Source: Corynebacterium urogenitale (lineage in GTDB: Bacteria > Actinomycetota > Actinomycetes > Mycobacteriales > Mycobacteriaceae). Taken from it: 64,000 nucleotides of DNA. Location of the stretch: NCBI RefSeq assembly GCF_009026825.1, contig NZ_CP045032.1:248001-312000 (forward strand), given 5' to 3'. Below are positions 10,525 to 19,649 of the stretch, one piece after another. Within the stretch, counting starts at the first letter, position 1, and each line of letters opens with the position of its first letter. The position numbers were made by a program, and so were the translations under genes. The notes below the pieces were generated by a model. That model searched no databases, was not told the origin of the DNA, and was given only the letters and a program-made list of their open reading frames with translations.

Positions 10525-12057
10525 ATGGCCACCGACACATGGCGCGCCTTCCACTTCAGTAATCTCAGCTCAGAAAGGCTTACGACCTTGCTCCTCACTG
10601 GCCTCGCGCTCGGCGCGGTCCTCGGGTTCGTCATGCAACGCGGACGCTTCTGTGTGACTGGAATGATCCGCGATATCTTCACCCAGAAATCCTGGCGTGG
10701 CTTCAACGCGCTGCTCATCGTCATCGCAGTCCACGCCATCGGCCTGGGCATCCTCACAACCACGGGGGTGATCACCCCGGAAATCAGCGAATTTGCCCCG
10801 CTGGCCGTGATCGCCGGCGGCACCTTGTTCGGCATGGGAATTATTCTCGCTGGCGGCTGCGCCTCGGGCACGTGGTACCGCTCAGGTGAGGGTCTTGTGG
10901 GCTCTTGGATCGCCCTGGCAATGTACGCCTTGTCTGCTGCTGCCATGAATGCCGGGGCGTTGACCTGGTTGGATGAGGCCTCGACCTCGTGGACGATCGG
11001 GCAGACGACACTCCACGACACCCTCGGAATCTCCATCTGGTGGTTGATCGTGCCGTTCTCCGCACTGGTTGCTTACCTGACGGTGCGCTTCCTCAAGGAG
11101 GAAAAGGCGCGCCCGCAGGTCGCTCAGCTCAAGCCGAGGAAGTCTGGTTTGGCACACATCCTCGCGGAAAAGCCTTGGCACTTCTACTCCACGGCTGTGG
11201 TCGTGGGTCTCTTAGGTGTCCTCGCATGGCCACTATCCGCCGCGACGGGCCGCAACTCCGGTCTCGGAATCACCACCCCGTCTTCGGACGTTGCGCGTTT
11301 CTTGACGACAGGCGATGCAGAGCGTATCAACTGGGGAGCCTTGCTGGTCCTTGGCCTGCTCGCGGGCTCTTTCATCGCTGCGAAAGCCTCTGGCGAGTTC
11401 CGTGTGCGCGTTCCGGACGCCACCCAGGCGAAGCGTTCCGTCGGCGGCGGTGTCCTCATGGGTATTGGCGCAGTGATGGCTGGCGGCTGCACCGTCGGCA
11501 ATGGCATGGTTCAGACCTCCCTGTTCAGCTACCAGGGTTGGGTGGCTCTGCTGTTCATCGCGGTGGGTATTTGGTTGGGTGCCAAGCTGTGGCTGAAGCC
11601 TAGCGAGTTCGCCGTCGCGGGCGATGGCCCTTCCGCCCCGTCTTCTTCGTCCGACGTCACCAGCTCCTCCAACGCCGTGGAGTCCAACGTGGGGCTGTCT
11701 GTGGCTCCAGGTGCCCTCACCAGTTCCTCCCTCGGTGGTGGCGTGCTGACTGCGGAAAAGCCGGTAGCTACGGGTGCTGTGGGTGCAGGCGCAACGGCCA
11801 AGGACATCGCTGGCCTCCGCAACCTGGGCAATGGCCAATACGCGCTCGATACTCTCGGTGCAGTCTGCCCATTCCCGCTGTTGGATGCCAAAGACGCAAT
11901 GAAGCTGCTGGATTCCGGAGAGGAACTTGTCATCGACTTCGACTGCACGCAGGCGACGGACTCCATCCCGCGCTGGGCCTCCGAAGATGGCCACGAGGTA
12001 ACGAACTTCGAGGCTACCGGGGATGCCGGTTGGACGATCACCGTGAAGAAGGGCTAA
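10525..12057 (+). CDS. YeeE/YedE thiosulfate transporter fused to a TusA-type sulfurtransferase domain
   Basis: 510 residues. Residues 1-360 form a YeeE/YedE (TsuA) permease with its conserved cysteine loops: QRGRFCVTG (C43), LAGGCASGTW (C112) and MAGGCTVGNG (C322). A Ser/Ala/Gly linker (about 361-430) leads to a TusA/TsuB-like domain with LDTLGAVCPFPLLDAK (Cys448) and a second Cys at 474. TsuA imports thiosulfate and TsuB acts as its cytoplasmic sulfurtransferase; here both sit on one chain. The start is uncertain: the AAGGA before ATG 10525 is too close, while TTG 10588 has AGAAAGG about 10 bp upstream. A likely -10 TATGTT lies at 10489-10494. Confidence 0.85.
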   Translation: MATDTWRAFHFSNLSSERLTTLLLTGLALGAVLGFVMQRGRFCVTGMIRDIFTQKSWRGFNALLIVIAVHAIGLGILTTTGVITPEISEFAPLAVIAGGTLFGMGIILAGGCASGTWYRSGEGLVGSWIALAMYALSAAAMNAGALTWLDEASTSWTIGQTTLHDTLGISIWWLIVPFSALVAYLTVRFLKEEKARPQVAQLKPRKSGLAHILAEKPWHFYSTAVVVGLLGVLAWPLSAATGRNSGLGITTPSSDVARFLTTGDAERINWGALLVLGLLAGSFIAAKASGEFRVRVPDATQAKRSVGGGVLMGIGAVMAGGCTVGNGMVQTSLFSYQGWVALLFIAVGIWLGAKLWLKPSEFAVAGDGPSAPSSSSDVTSSSNAVESNVGLSVAPGALTSSSLGGGVLTAEKPVATGAVGAGATAKDIAGLRNLGNGQYALDTLGAVCPFPLLDAKDAMKLLDSGEELVIDFDCTQATDSIPRWASEDGHEVTNFEATGDAGWTITVKKG

Positions 12058-12122
12058 AGAGCGTATCTCTCTTGGCCTTAGCCCTCTTAGCTTGAGTCCC
12101 CTTGGCCTTGGTGTGAACGGGC

Positions 12123-12830
12123 TTAGGGCTTGCCACGTTTCTTTTCGAGCTCGCGATAGACCTTGTAGGTCTCGCGAGCTTTTTCTTCGCGTGCAGCCCG
12201 TTGTTCGGGGGTCTCGTGGCGTCGGACATAAGAACGGCGCAGCAGGAAGAACAGGGCGAGGGCGAGGATGACGGCGATGATCACGTAGATGACCGTGGAG
12301 TAGGAATCCATGACGTCCGTGACCCGGTGCCAGTTTGCCCCGAGCGTCACACCAAGCCAAATGAGCAGGGCGTTCCAGATAGCGGAACCTGCGAGTGTCC
12401 ACGCGGTGAAGCGCACCAGTGGCATGCGTTCTACGCCAGCTGGAATGGAGATGAGGCTGCGCACTCCGGGGATAAGGCGACCCGTGAACACGGAGAAACT
12501 TCCGTATCTGCTGAACCATAGAATGGCCTTGTCCACGTCCGTGGCCTCCGTGAGGGGAATCTTGTCCGCGATCTCACGCAAGCGTCGCGCCCCCACTGCG
12601 GCGCCGAGCCAGTACAACAGCCATGCGCCGACGAGGGATCCCGCCGTGGCCCAGATGAATGCTGCGACGGCGTTGAGATCGCCCTGGGTGGAGGTGAAGC
12701 CGGCGAGCGGAAGTACTAGCTCCGAGGGGATGGGAGGGAAGATCGTCTCCAGGAGAATGGCGATACCCACTCCTGGAGCGCCGAGGGCCTCCATGAGGTT
12801 GACGACCCACTGAACGATGCTCTCTAACAC
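12123..12830 (-). CDS. DedA family membrane protein
   Basis: 235 residues from a GTG at 12830 with GGAAGG seven bases upstream. Longer starts would add about 45 residues unlike the family. DedA features seen are ETIFPPIPSELVLPLAGF, the conserved FSRYGSFSVFTGRLIPGVRSLISIPAG (Gly/Arg-rich core) and C-terminal membrane helices ending in a charged tail. DedA proteins are undecaprenyl-phosphate or lipid recycling/translocation factors in several bacteria. It is convergent with the thiosulfate transporter. Confidence 0.88.
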   Translation of the reverse strand: MLESIVQWVVNLMEALGAPGVGIAILLETIFPPIPSELVLPLAGFTSTQGDLNAVAAFIWATAGSLVGAWLLYWLGAAVGARRLREIADKIPLTEATDVDKAILWFSRYGSFSVFTGRLIPGVRSLISIPAGVERMPLVRFTAWTLAGSAIWNALLIWLGVTLGANWHRVTDVMDSYSTVIYVIIAVILALALFFLLRRSYVRRHETPEQRAAREEKARETYKVYRELEKKRGKP

Positions 12831-13028
12831 GCACAAACCTTCCGCATCACACTGCACTGGCAGCGCGCGGGTACGAGGACAAGCGCGCCACGGATACTCC
12901 TCCACAGTAGACGGCACGGGAACTACGGCCAATAGGGTGAAGAAATGCTCATCGTGTAGGGCCAAGATGAAGGAACTCTCACCAGAAATATATTGAGGTC
13001 ACAGCAACCATCTGAGCACAATGGGAGC

Positions 13029-13520
13029 ATGCACAAAGTCCGTAGATTCGCCCCGTGGGTAGCCGCAGCCATTCTGGCTATCGGTGGTGTTGCTGTCGCC
13101 CAGGAGATGACGAGCGACGGCACGCCCCCAAGCCTCATCGATGGAGAGCGCACTGTGTCCCTCCACACCGGCGGCACGGAGAGTCTGCAGGCCGATGAGA
13201 ATACGAAGGGCGAGGGGGCCAGTACCAGGGCCGCGAAGGGGTCCGGCAGCGTGACCGATGATGCGTGGGCCGATGCGGAGAGTCAAGCGAGCGAGGGGCG
13301 CGGCAACGCTGAAGACGAGCAGCGCCGCAATTCGGTGAATGAGAACAGCGGCAGCGGTCAGGGAGCTGGTGGAGCACAACCGGCCCAGGTGAACCCCGCG
13401 CCTGCTCCCGTAGCCCCAGTGCCCGCACCGGCTCCTGTTGCCCCGGCACCAGTCCCGCACTACTGGGATGACGACGACTGGGATGACGACGACTGGGGCG
13501 ATGATTGGGACGACGACTAA
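13029..13520 (+). CDS. Exported or membrane-anchored acidic protein upstream of a two-component system
   Basis: 163 residues from ATG 13029. The start region (KVRRFAPWVAAAILAIGGVAVAQ) is a signal peptide or anchor. Then come about 80 residues rich in Ser, Glu, Gly and Asn, a Pro/Ala hinge (APAPVAPVPAPAPVAPAPVP) and an extreme Asp/Trp tail of repeated WDDD units. The stop codon overlaps the histidine kinase ATG (TAATG), so the two are coupled. No family recognised. An accessory role for the sensor, for example cation capture by the Asp tail, is inference. The start has only GGGAG one base upstream, so a leaderless or other start is possible. Confidence 0.7.
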   Translation: MHKVRRFAPWVAAAILAIGGVAVAQEMTSDGTPPSLIDGERTVSLHTGGTESLQADENTKGEGASTRAAKGSGSVTDDAWADAESQASEGRGNAEDEQRRNSVNENSGSGQGAGGAQPAQVNPAPAPVAPVPAPAPVAPAPVPHYWDDDDWDDDDWGDDWDDD

Positions 13521-15091
13521 TGGCACACACTCAGCAGGGCGTAGAGCCCGCATCCCGTCCCATGTCTGCGCGGCTCAATATCGTGGGGTGGATTCTCGCA
13601 ACGGTCGCTCTAGCGCTCATTGCCATGGTTCTAACCCTGCGGGCTTTGCTCATCGCTGACGTGGAAAACAGTGCGAATGCGAGCATTCTGCAAGAGATCG
13701 ACGAGTTCGAAATGTTCCTCGACCAAGCGAAGGATCCCGCCACAGCGAAGCCCTTCACTGACACCGAACGGCTGTTCAAGGTGTACCTCTCGCGCCAATT
13801 GCCAGGCGATGACGAGTCCCTCATGGCGATCATCGATGGGCGCATCATGCAGGTGGAACAACCCGCGGGGCCAGCGATTAACTGGCAGCGCGAGGGTGTG
13901 TCCGCGATTCTCAACGACCCGGCGGCTTCGGGGGTCTACGATACCTCGGCAGGTAACCGCGTCCACTGGGCAAAGCTGACACTCATGCCGGAAAGCGGTG
14001 GTGTGGCCGACCACTTCATTGTGGCCCAAAACACTGGGCCCGCGCTCAATCAGACGGAAGGCGTGCTGCGCACCATCACCTTCGTGGGCGTGGGAGGACT
14101 GCTGCTGACGACGGTTATTGCGTGGCTCGTGGCCGGTCGCATCATCGGTCCAATCCGTGAGCTGCGCAGGGTGGCGTCGAACATCACGGAGACAGATCTC
14201 TCCTCGCGCGTCCCGGTGAAGGGAACGGACGAGAACATGGCGCTGGCCGAGACCTTCAACAGCATGCTCGACCGCATCGAGGCGGTGCATGAGAAGCAAT
14301 CGCGATTCGTTGACGACGCTGGACACGAATTGCGAACACCGATCACGGTGGTGCGCGGTCAGCTGGAGCTCCTCGAACAAAGCGACGAGGAGCAACGCCA
14401 ACGGTCCGTCGAGTTGTCGATCAATGAGCTCGACCGCATGGCGCGTATCGTGAATGAGCTGTTGACCCTCGCCGTTGCCGACCGTACGGACTTCGTGGAG
14501 AAGAAGCCGGTGGATGTGGCCGACCTGACCATCGCACTGGAGGACAAAGCGCAGGTTATGGCGGAGCGCGATTGGCGGCTCACCGAGGTGTGCGAGATCA
14601 CCGCACCGCTGGATGAGCAGCGCATTACGCAGGCCATGTTGGAGATCTGCAACAACGCGGTGCGCCACACCAATGAGGGCGACCGGATCGATCTGGGCAG
14701 TCGGCTAGAACCTGCCGAAGTTGGGGAAGACCACGACACGGCCGGATCCGCAGCCGCCCTCCCAGGTGCCGGAGTGACGTTCTGGGTCCGCGACTACGGC
14801 GAAGGCATCCCGACGGAACGCCTACCGCAGCTGTTCGAGCGATTCTCGCGTTTCGGCTCCTCCAAGAAGGGCAGCAAGCGAACCCAGGGTGCGGGCTTGG
14901 GACTGTCTATCGTTCAGGCCATTGCGGAGGCTCATGGCGGACGCGTGTGGGTGGATTCCGAGGAAGGCGAAGGCTCGACATTCGGTGTCACGCTCCCCCT
15001 CGGGGAAGCGGCGCGGGTGGATACAGTGGACGTGACCGCGAGCGGCGGCGAGAGTCGCAAGGTGGCGTCGAGAAAGAAGGACACAGCATGA
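13520..15091 (+). CDS. Two-component sensor histidine kinase (HAMP type)
   Basis: 523 residues from the ATG overlapping the previous stop. The order is TM1 (about 20-45), a roughly 140-residue extracytoplasmic sensor region, TM2 (about 184-208), HAMP (about 209-260), dimerization/H-box FVDDAGHELRTPITVV with phospho-acceptor His269, then N box (EICNNAVRHTNEGD), G1 (DYGEGIP) and G2 (GAGLGLSIVQAIAEAHGG). The Asp-Asp before the H-box Gly-His-Glu is normal for this OmpR/EnvZ-like class. The response regulator overlaps by ATGA. The stimulus is unknown. Confidence 0.92.
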   Translation: MAHTQQGVEPASRPMSARLNIVGWILATVALALIAMVLTLRALLIADVENSANASILQEIDEFEMFLDQAKDPATAKPFTDTERLFKVYLSRQLPGDDESLMAIIDGRIMQVEQPAGPAINWQREGVSAILNDPAASGVYDTSAGNRVHWAKLTLMPESGGVADHFIVAQNTGPALNQTEGVLRTITFVGVGGLLLTTVIAWLVAGRIIGPIRELRRVASNITETDLSSRVPVKGTDENMALAETFNSMLDRIEAVHEKQSRFVDDAGHELRTPITVVRGQLELLEQSDEEQRQRSVELSINELDRMARIVNELLTLAVADRTDFVEKKPVDVADLTIALEDKAQVMAERDWRLTEVCEITAPLDEQRITQAMLEICNNAVRHTNEGDRIDLGSRLEPAEVGEDHDTAGSAAALPGAGVTFWVRDYGEGIPTERLPQLFERFSRFGSSKKGSKRTQGAGLGLSIVQAIAEAHGGRVWVDSEEGEGSTFGVTLPLGEAARVDTVDVTASGGESRKVASRKKDTA

Positions 15092-15750
15092 CCCAAACCA
15101 TCCTCATCGTGGAGGACGACCACGGCATTGCCGACTACATGGCGCGAGGCCTCAAAGGTGCGGGGTACGCGACAGACGTTGTGGATGATGGGCTCGATGC
15201 CTACGACAAAGCCATCCACAACAACTACGACATGATCGTGCTCGATCTGGGCTTGCCGACCCTCGATGGGCTGGAGGTGCTGCGTCGGATCCGTGCCAAG
15301 GGCATCAACGTACCGGTCATCGTTCTTTCAGCGCGAACGTCGGTGGTGGATCGCGTGGGCTCCTTGGAGGGCGGGGCGAATGACTATATGCCGAAGCCAT
15401 TCCAGTTTGCCGAGCTCCTGGTACGCGTCCGCTTACGTTTGGGCGATGGAAAGCCAGCTGATCCCACCACGCAGCTCAGCCACGGAGGGCTGACCCTGGA
15501 TCTGCGCACCCAGGCCGTGCAGATTGATGGGAAGTGGGTGGACCTCACGCGCCGGGAACTGGGCCTTTTGGAGAACCTGTTGCAGCATCCCGGAGAGGTA
15601 CTGAGCCGTGCTGACTTGTTGCGAGAAGTCTGGGGAATGGACTTCGACCCAAGCTCCAACGTGGTGGATGTCTATGTTCGCTCCCTGCGCAGGAAAATCG
15701 GGGAAGGCTACGTGGAGACAGTGCGTGGTCGCGGGTACCGCCTGAAGTAG
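15088..15750 (+). CDS. OmpR/PhoB-family response regulator
   Basis: 220 residues. The receiver domain has the acidic pair at Asp10-Asp11, phospho-acceptor Asp53 (VLDLGLPTLDG), a conserved Ser (VIVLSARTS) and Lys (YMPKPF). The C-terminal winged helix ends VDVYVRSLRRKIGEGYVETVRGRGYRLK, the trans_reg_C signature. GAAGGA lies before the ATG, which overlaps the kinase stop. The gene ends the three-gene unit and is followed by a bidirectional terminator. Confidence 0.93.
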   Translation: MTQTILIVEDDHGIADYMARGLKGAGYATDVVDDGLDAYDKAIHNNYDMIVLDLGLPTLDGLEVLRRIRAKGINVPVIVLSARTSVVDRVGSLEGGANDYMPKPFQFAELLVRVRLRLGDGKPADPTTQLSHGGLTLDLRTQAVQIDGKWVDLTRRELGLLENLLQHPGEVLSRADLLREVWGMDFDPSSNVVDVYVRSLRRKIGEGYVETVRGRGYRLK

Positions 15751-15835
15751 GGGCGAGTTGCCCTTGGGCCCGCCATGGGAGGCAGATCCCTAGAGCCTGC
15801 ATGGGGTGGAATGGCTAGCTCGAAGAAAAGGGAAA

Positions 15836-15864
15836 GGCTCATCGGAGGAACCCTCCGATGAGCC
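15836..15864. terminator. Bidirectional terminator between the response regulator and fadB
   Basis: A perfect 13-bp stem (GGCTCATCGGAGG with its complement) and a 3-base loop. On the minus strand it is followed by TTTCCCTTTTCTTC, so it best serves fadB, but it also lies 85 bp after the response regulator gene. Confidence 0.85.
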
Positions 15865-15891
15865 TTGTCATCTCTGTTGACTAAGCAGTGC

Positions 15892-18162
15892 TTAGCCCTT
15901 CAGGGATGCCGGTGGGGTGAAGCGCTCGCCGTACTTCGCGGTGAGTTCCTCAGCACGAGCCACGAAGCCTGCGACGCCGGTGGTTGGGTAGTCGCCACCA
16001 TCGACATCGGCAATCTTGCCCTCCGGCAGCACGGCAGCTGCTGGGCGGGCGTAGTTCTTGATGTACTGGCGGGTGCCGCCGGTCCACGCTGGGAAGCCAA
16101 TGCCCATGATGGAGCCGATGTTGGCGTCGGCGTCGGACATCAGGACGCCCTCGTCGATGACCTTCTGGGTTTCCAGCGCCTCGGCGAAGAGCATGCGCTC
16201 GATCAGGTCGATGAGAGCTGGGCCCTCACCGGTTGCGGTGTCCAGACCCCGACCGGAGGTGGTGGTCTCAGCGTCCGGAACGGTCACGGAACCAGCGCCG
16301 AGCTTGTCCCACAGGCCACGCCACAGGCCACTGCGGCGACCCTCCTCGTTGTACTCGTAGAAGCCCTTGCCCTCGAGCTTGCCTGGGCGGTCGTACTCGT
16401 CGAGCATCTTGTCGACGATCTCGGTCACGCCACCGTCATCGACGGAAAGGCCAGCAGCCTCCTGAGCGGCACGGGTCTCAGCACCAATCTTGCGGGCCAG
16501 CTTCAGGTTCAGCTCGTCCTGCAGCTGCAGTGGAGGAGCTGGGTAGCCTGCCTGGCGGCCGGCGGCCTCGATGACAGCTGGGTCGATGCCCTCTGCCAGC
16601 ATGCGCATAGCCTCGTTGAGGAAGAAGCCGATGACGCGGGAGGTGTAGAAGCCGCGGGAGTCGTTGACGACGATCGGGGTCTTGCGGATCTGGCCAGTGA
16701 AGTCCAGAGCAGCAGCCAGCGTCTCGTCGGAGGTCTCCTCGCCCTTGATGATCTCCACGAGAGGCATCTTGTCGACAGGGGAGAAGAAGTGGATACCGAT
16801 GAAGTCCTTCGGGCGCTTCACGCCGGTGGCCAGCTCGGTGATCGGCAGGGTGGAGGTGTTGGAGCCCAGCACACAGTCCTCAGGAACAGCAGCCTCGATC
16901 TCCGCCCAGACCTTGTGCTTGAGCTCAGTGTTCTCGAACACTGCCTCGATCACGATGTCACAGTCACTCAGGTCGGAGTAGTCGACGGTTGGGGTGATGC
17001 GATCCAGCAGTGCCTTGGACTTCTCCTCAGTGGTCTTGCCACGCTGCAGTGCCTTGGCCTCGAGCTTCTCGGAGTAGTTCTTGCCCTTCTCCGCAGCGGC
17101 GATCTCGATGTCCTTGAGCACAACCTCCATGCCAGCCTTCGCTGCCACGTAGGCGATAGCGGCGCCCATCATGCCAGCGCCCACCATTCCGAGCTTCTTG
17201 AACTTCTTCTTCTCGATGCCCTTCGGGCGGGAGCCGCCACCGTTGCAGTACTGCAGGTCGAAGAAGAACGCCTGCATCATGTTCTTGGAGGTGGAGCCGG
17301 TGACGAGGTCAACGAAGTAGCGGGTCTCGATGCGGGTGGCTTCCTCGATGTTGCGCATCTGGGCACCCTCAACGGCAGCCTTGAGGATCGCCTTCGGGGC
17401 TGGCATTGGCGCACCCTTGAGCTGCTTGGTCACATTCGCTGGGAAGGAAGGCAGCACTGCGGCGAGTGCTGGGGTGGTTGGGGTGCCGCCAGGGATCTTG
17501 AAGCCCTTCACGTCCCATGGCTGGGTTGCCTCTGGGTTGTCCTTGATCCACTGCTTGGCGGTATCGATGAGCTGATCAGCGGCCACGACTTCGTCCACCA
17601 GACCAGCCTTTACGGCGGCCTCAGCGTTGAACTGACGGCCAGTGGTGAGGACTTTCATCAGGGCGTCCTGCAGGCCCAGCATGCGCACCACGCGGGTGAC
17701 GCCGCCGCCACCCGGCAGCAAGCCCAGGGTGACCTCTGGTAGGCCGAACTTTGCGCCCTTCGCATCGGTGGCGATGCGGTGGTGGGTCGCTAGGGCGATC
17801 TCCAGGCCGCCACCGAGTGCTGCACCGTTCATGGCTGCGACCACTGGAACACCCAGGGTCTCCAGGGTGCGCATGTTGTCCTTCATCTCGTCCAGCTGCT
17901 TGGTCAGTGGCTCAGCGTCCGCAGGACCAGCGGTGATCATGGACTTGATGTCGCCACCGGCGAACCAGGTGGACTTAGCGGAGGCGATGACTACGCCCTT
18001 GACCTCACCGGACTCCACGCTTTCCTTCACCTTGGCGATGGTGGCTGGGAAGTCGGAGAAGAAGGTGTCATTCATGGTGTTGACCGGCTGATTCGGGTCA
18101 TCCATGGTGAGGGTGAGGATGCCGTCGGCGTCGATCTCCCACTTGAACATGTTGTCGCTCAT
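15892..18162 (-). CDS. fadB: Fatty-acid oxidation multifunctional protein: enoyl-CoA hydratase / 3-hydroxyacyl-CoA dehydrogenase
   Basis: 756 residues from ATG 18162, which has AGGAG upstream. Residues 1-300 are a crotonase domain with catalytic Glu121 (GGGLEIALATH) and Glu143 (FGLPEVTLGLLP). Residues about 322-500 are the NAD-binding half of 3-hydroxyacyl-CoA dehydrogenase (LGMVGAGMMGAA), followed by its C-terminal domain with DSRGFYTSRV. It performs the hydration and second oxidation steps of beta-oxidation. It lies 58 bp downstream of the thiolase gene on the same strand, as in the Rv0859-Rv0860 pair. Confidence 0.93.
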   Translation of the reverse strand: MSDNMFKWEIDADGILTLTMDDPNQPVNTMNDTFFSDFPATIAKVKESVESGEVKGVVIASAKSTWFAGGDIKSMITAGPADAEPLTKQLDEMKDNMRTLETLGVPVVAAMNGAALGGGLEIALATHHRIATDAKGAKFGLPEVTLGLLPGGGGVTRVVRMLGLQDALMKVLTTGRQFNAEAAVKAGLVDEVVAADQLIDTAKQWIKDNPEATQPWDVKGFKIPGGTPTTPALAAVLPSFPANVTKQLKGAPMPAPKAILKAAVEGAQMRNIEEATRIETRYFVDLVTGSTSKNMMQAFFFDLQYCNGGGSRPKGIEKKKFKKLGMVGAGMMGAAIAYVAAKAGMEVVLKDIEIAAAEKGKNYSEKLEAKALQRGKTTEEKSKALLDRITPTVDYSDLSDCDIVIEAVFENTELKHKVWAEIEAAVPEDCVLGSNTSTLPITELATGVKRPKDFIGIHFFSPVDKMPLVEIIKGEETSDETLAAALDFTGQIRKTPIVVNDSRGFYTSRVIGFFLNEAMRMLAEGIDPAVIEAAGRQAGYPAPPLQLQDELNLKLARKIGAETRAAQEAAGLSVDDGGVTEIVDKMLDEYDRPGKLEGKGFYEYNEEGRRSGLWRGLWDKLGAGSVTVPDAETTTSGRGLDTATGEGPALIDLIERMLFAEALETQKVIDEGVLMSDADANIGSIMGIGFPAWTGGTRQYIKNYARPAAAVLPEGKIADVDGGDYPTTGVAGFVARAEELTAKYGERFTPPASLKG

Positions 18163-18220
18163 TGTGTCTCCTGTATGTGTCTTTTCAGGTGTGAGTGTTG
18201 ATGGATAGGGGGAGTCGCGC

Positions 18221-19450
18221 TTAGACGCGCTCGATGATGGTGGCCACGCCCATGCCAGCGGCAACACACAGGGTGATCAGTGCGTAGCGGCCGCCGGTGC
18301 GGTGCAGCTCGTCCACAGCGGTGCCGGTGATGATGGCACCAGTGGCGCCCAGTGGGTGGCCCATGGCGATGGCACCACCGGAGATGTTGAGCTTCTCGTC
18401 TGGGATGTTCAGCTCACGCTGCGCGCGCAAGACGACGGAGGAGAATGCCTCGTTGATCTCCCACACATCGATATCTTCCGGCTTCAGGCCGGCCTTGGCC
18501 AGCGCCGCACGGGAGGCCGGTGCCGGTGCGGTGAGCATGATGGTCGGCTCGACGCCAGTGGTGGCGACGGACACCACGCGTGCACGTGGCTCCAGGCCCA
18601 TGTCGGAGCCAGCCTTCTCGGAACCGATGGCCAGCAGGGCAGCGCCGTCCACGATGCCGGAGGAGTTACCAGCGTGGTGGAGGTGGTTGATGCGCTCGAT
18701 CTGTGGGTACTTCGTCTGGGCGACAGCGTCGAAGCCACCCTGGTCGCCAATTGCGGCGAAGGCTGGGCGCAGGCCGGACAGGCTCTCCACGGTGGTGCCT
18801 GGGCGGATGGTCTCGTCACGGTCCAGCAGAGTCACGCCGTTGATGTCCTTGACTGGGACGACGGTGCGGTCGAAGTGGCCGTTCTCCCATGCCTTGGCTG
18901 CGCGCTCGTGGGAGCGGACAGCGAAGTTGTCCACGTCCTCGCGGGTCAGGCCATCGACGGTGGCGATGATATCCGCGGAGATGCCCTGTGGGATGAAATC
19001 ATTGAAGAAGTTGGAGGCAGGGTCCAGAGCCAGGGCGCCGCCGTCAGAACCCATGGGCACGCGAGACATGGACTCCACACCACCAGCGAACACCAGCTCG
19101 TCCCATCCGGAGCGAACCTTCTGAGCGGCGAGGTTCACGGCGGTCAGGCCGGAAGCGCAGTAGCGATTGACCTGCAGGCCGGTAGCGGAGTAGGGCAGGC
19201 CTGCGTTGAGGGCTGCGGTACGGGCGATATCCATGCCCTGGTCGCCGACTGGGGTCACGCAGCCTGCGATGATATCCCCGATGCGCTCTGGATCGAGTCC
19301 GGGGTTGCGCTCGAGGAGGGCCTCGATGAGGCCACTGAGCAGGTCAACAGGCTTAATGGTGTGGAGGGATCCGCCCGGCTTGCCCTTGCCCCGTGGGGTG
19401 CGGACAGCGTCGTAGATGAAGGCCTCTGGGGCGCCAGTGGTACTGGTCAT
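18221..19450 (-). CDS. fadA: Acetyl-CoA acyltransferase (3-ketoacyl-CoA thiolase)
   Basis: 409 residues from ATG 19450 with AAGGAA upstream; a longer start adds 33 unlikely residues. The thiolase active sites are all present: nucleophile Cys98 ([12 protein letters not shown]), MGHPLGATG with the catalytic His, and [12 protein letters not shown] with the acid/base Cys. The enzyme cleaves 3-ketoacyl-CoA to acetyl-CoA in the last step of beta-oxidation. With fadB it forms a two-gene operon. The 199 bp upstream show no other gene. Confidence 0.93.
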   Translation of the reverse strand: MTSTTGAPEAFIYDAVRTPRGKGKPGGSLHTIKPVDLLSGLIEALLERNPGLDPERIGDIIAGCVTPVGDQGMDIARTAALNAGLPYSATGLQVNRYCASGLTAVNLAAQKVRSGWDELVFAGGVESMSRVPMGSDGGALALDPASNFFNDFIPQGISADIIATVDGLTREDVDNFAVRSHERAAKAWENGHFDRTVVPVKDINGVTLLDRDETIRPGTTVESLSGLRPAFAAIGDQGGFDAVAQTKYPQIERINHLHHAGNSSGIVDGAALLAIGSEKAGSDMGLEPRARVVSVATTGVEPTIMLTAPAPASRAALAKAGLKPEDIDVWEINEAFSSVVLRAQRELNIPDEKLNISGGAIAMGHPLGATGAIITGTAVDELHRTGGRYALITLCVAAGMGVATIIERV

Positions 19451-19649
19451 GACGTTCCTTAGGTTCCAATCGTCTCGAAAGTTGTGGAGCCCGCGCCCGT
19501 CTATCGCCATCGCGTGGCGTACGCCAAGGCGCGAGTATCCATGTGTCATGGATCACTGTACCGAAAACTGCTGAAATAGTTGTAGCTTTATCTGCTTCTA
19601 GTACCCCTGATACCCCAGGACGGCAAGGAGTTCACCACTCGACTGGCGC

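Noticed and set aside
15865..17742. 625-codon frame antisense to fadB
   Set aside because: It begins near the terminator hairpin and only mirrors fadB codons.
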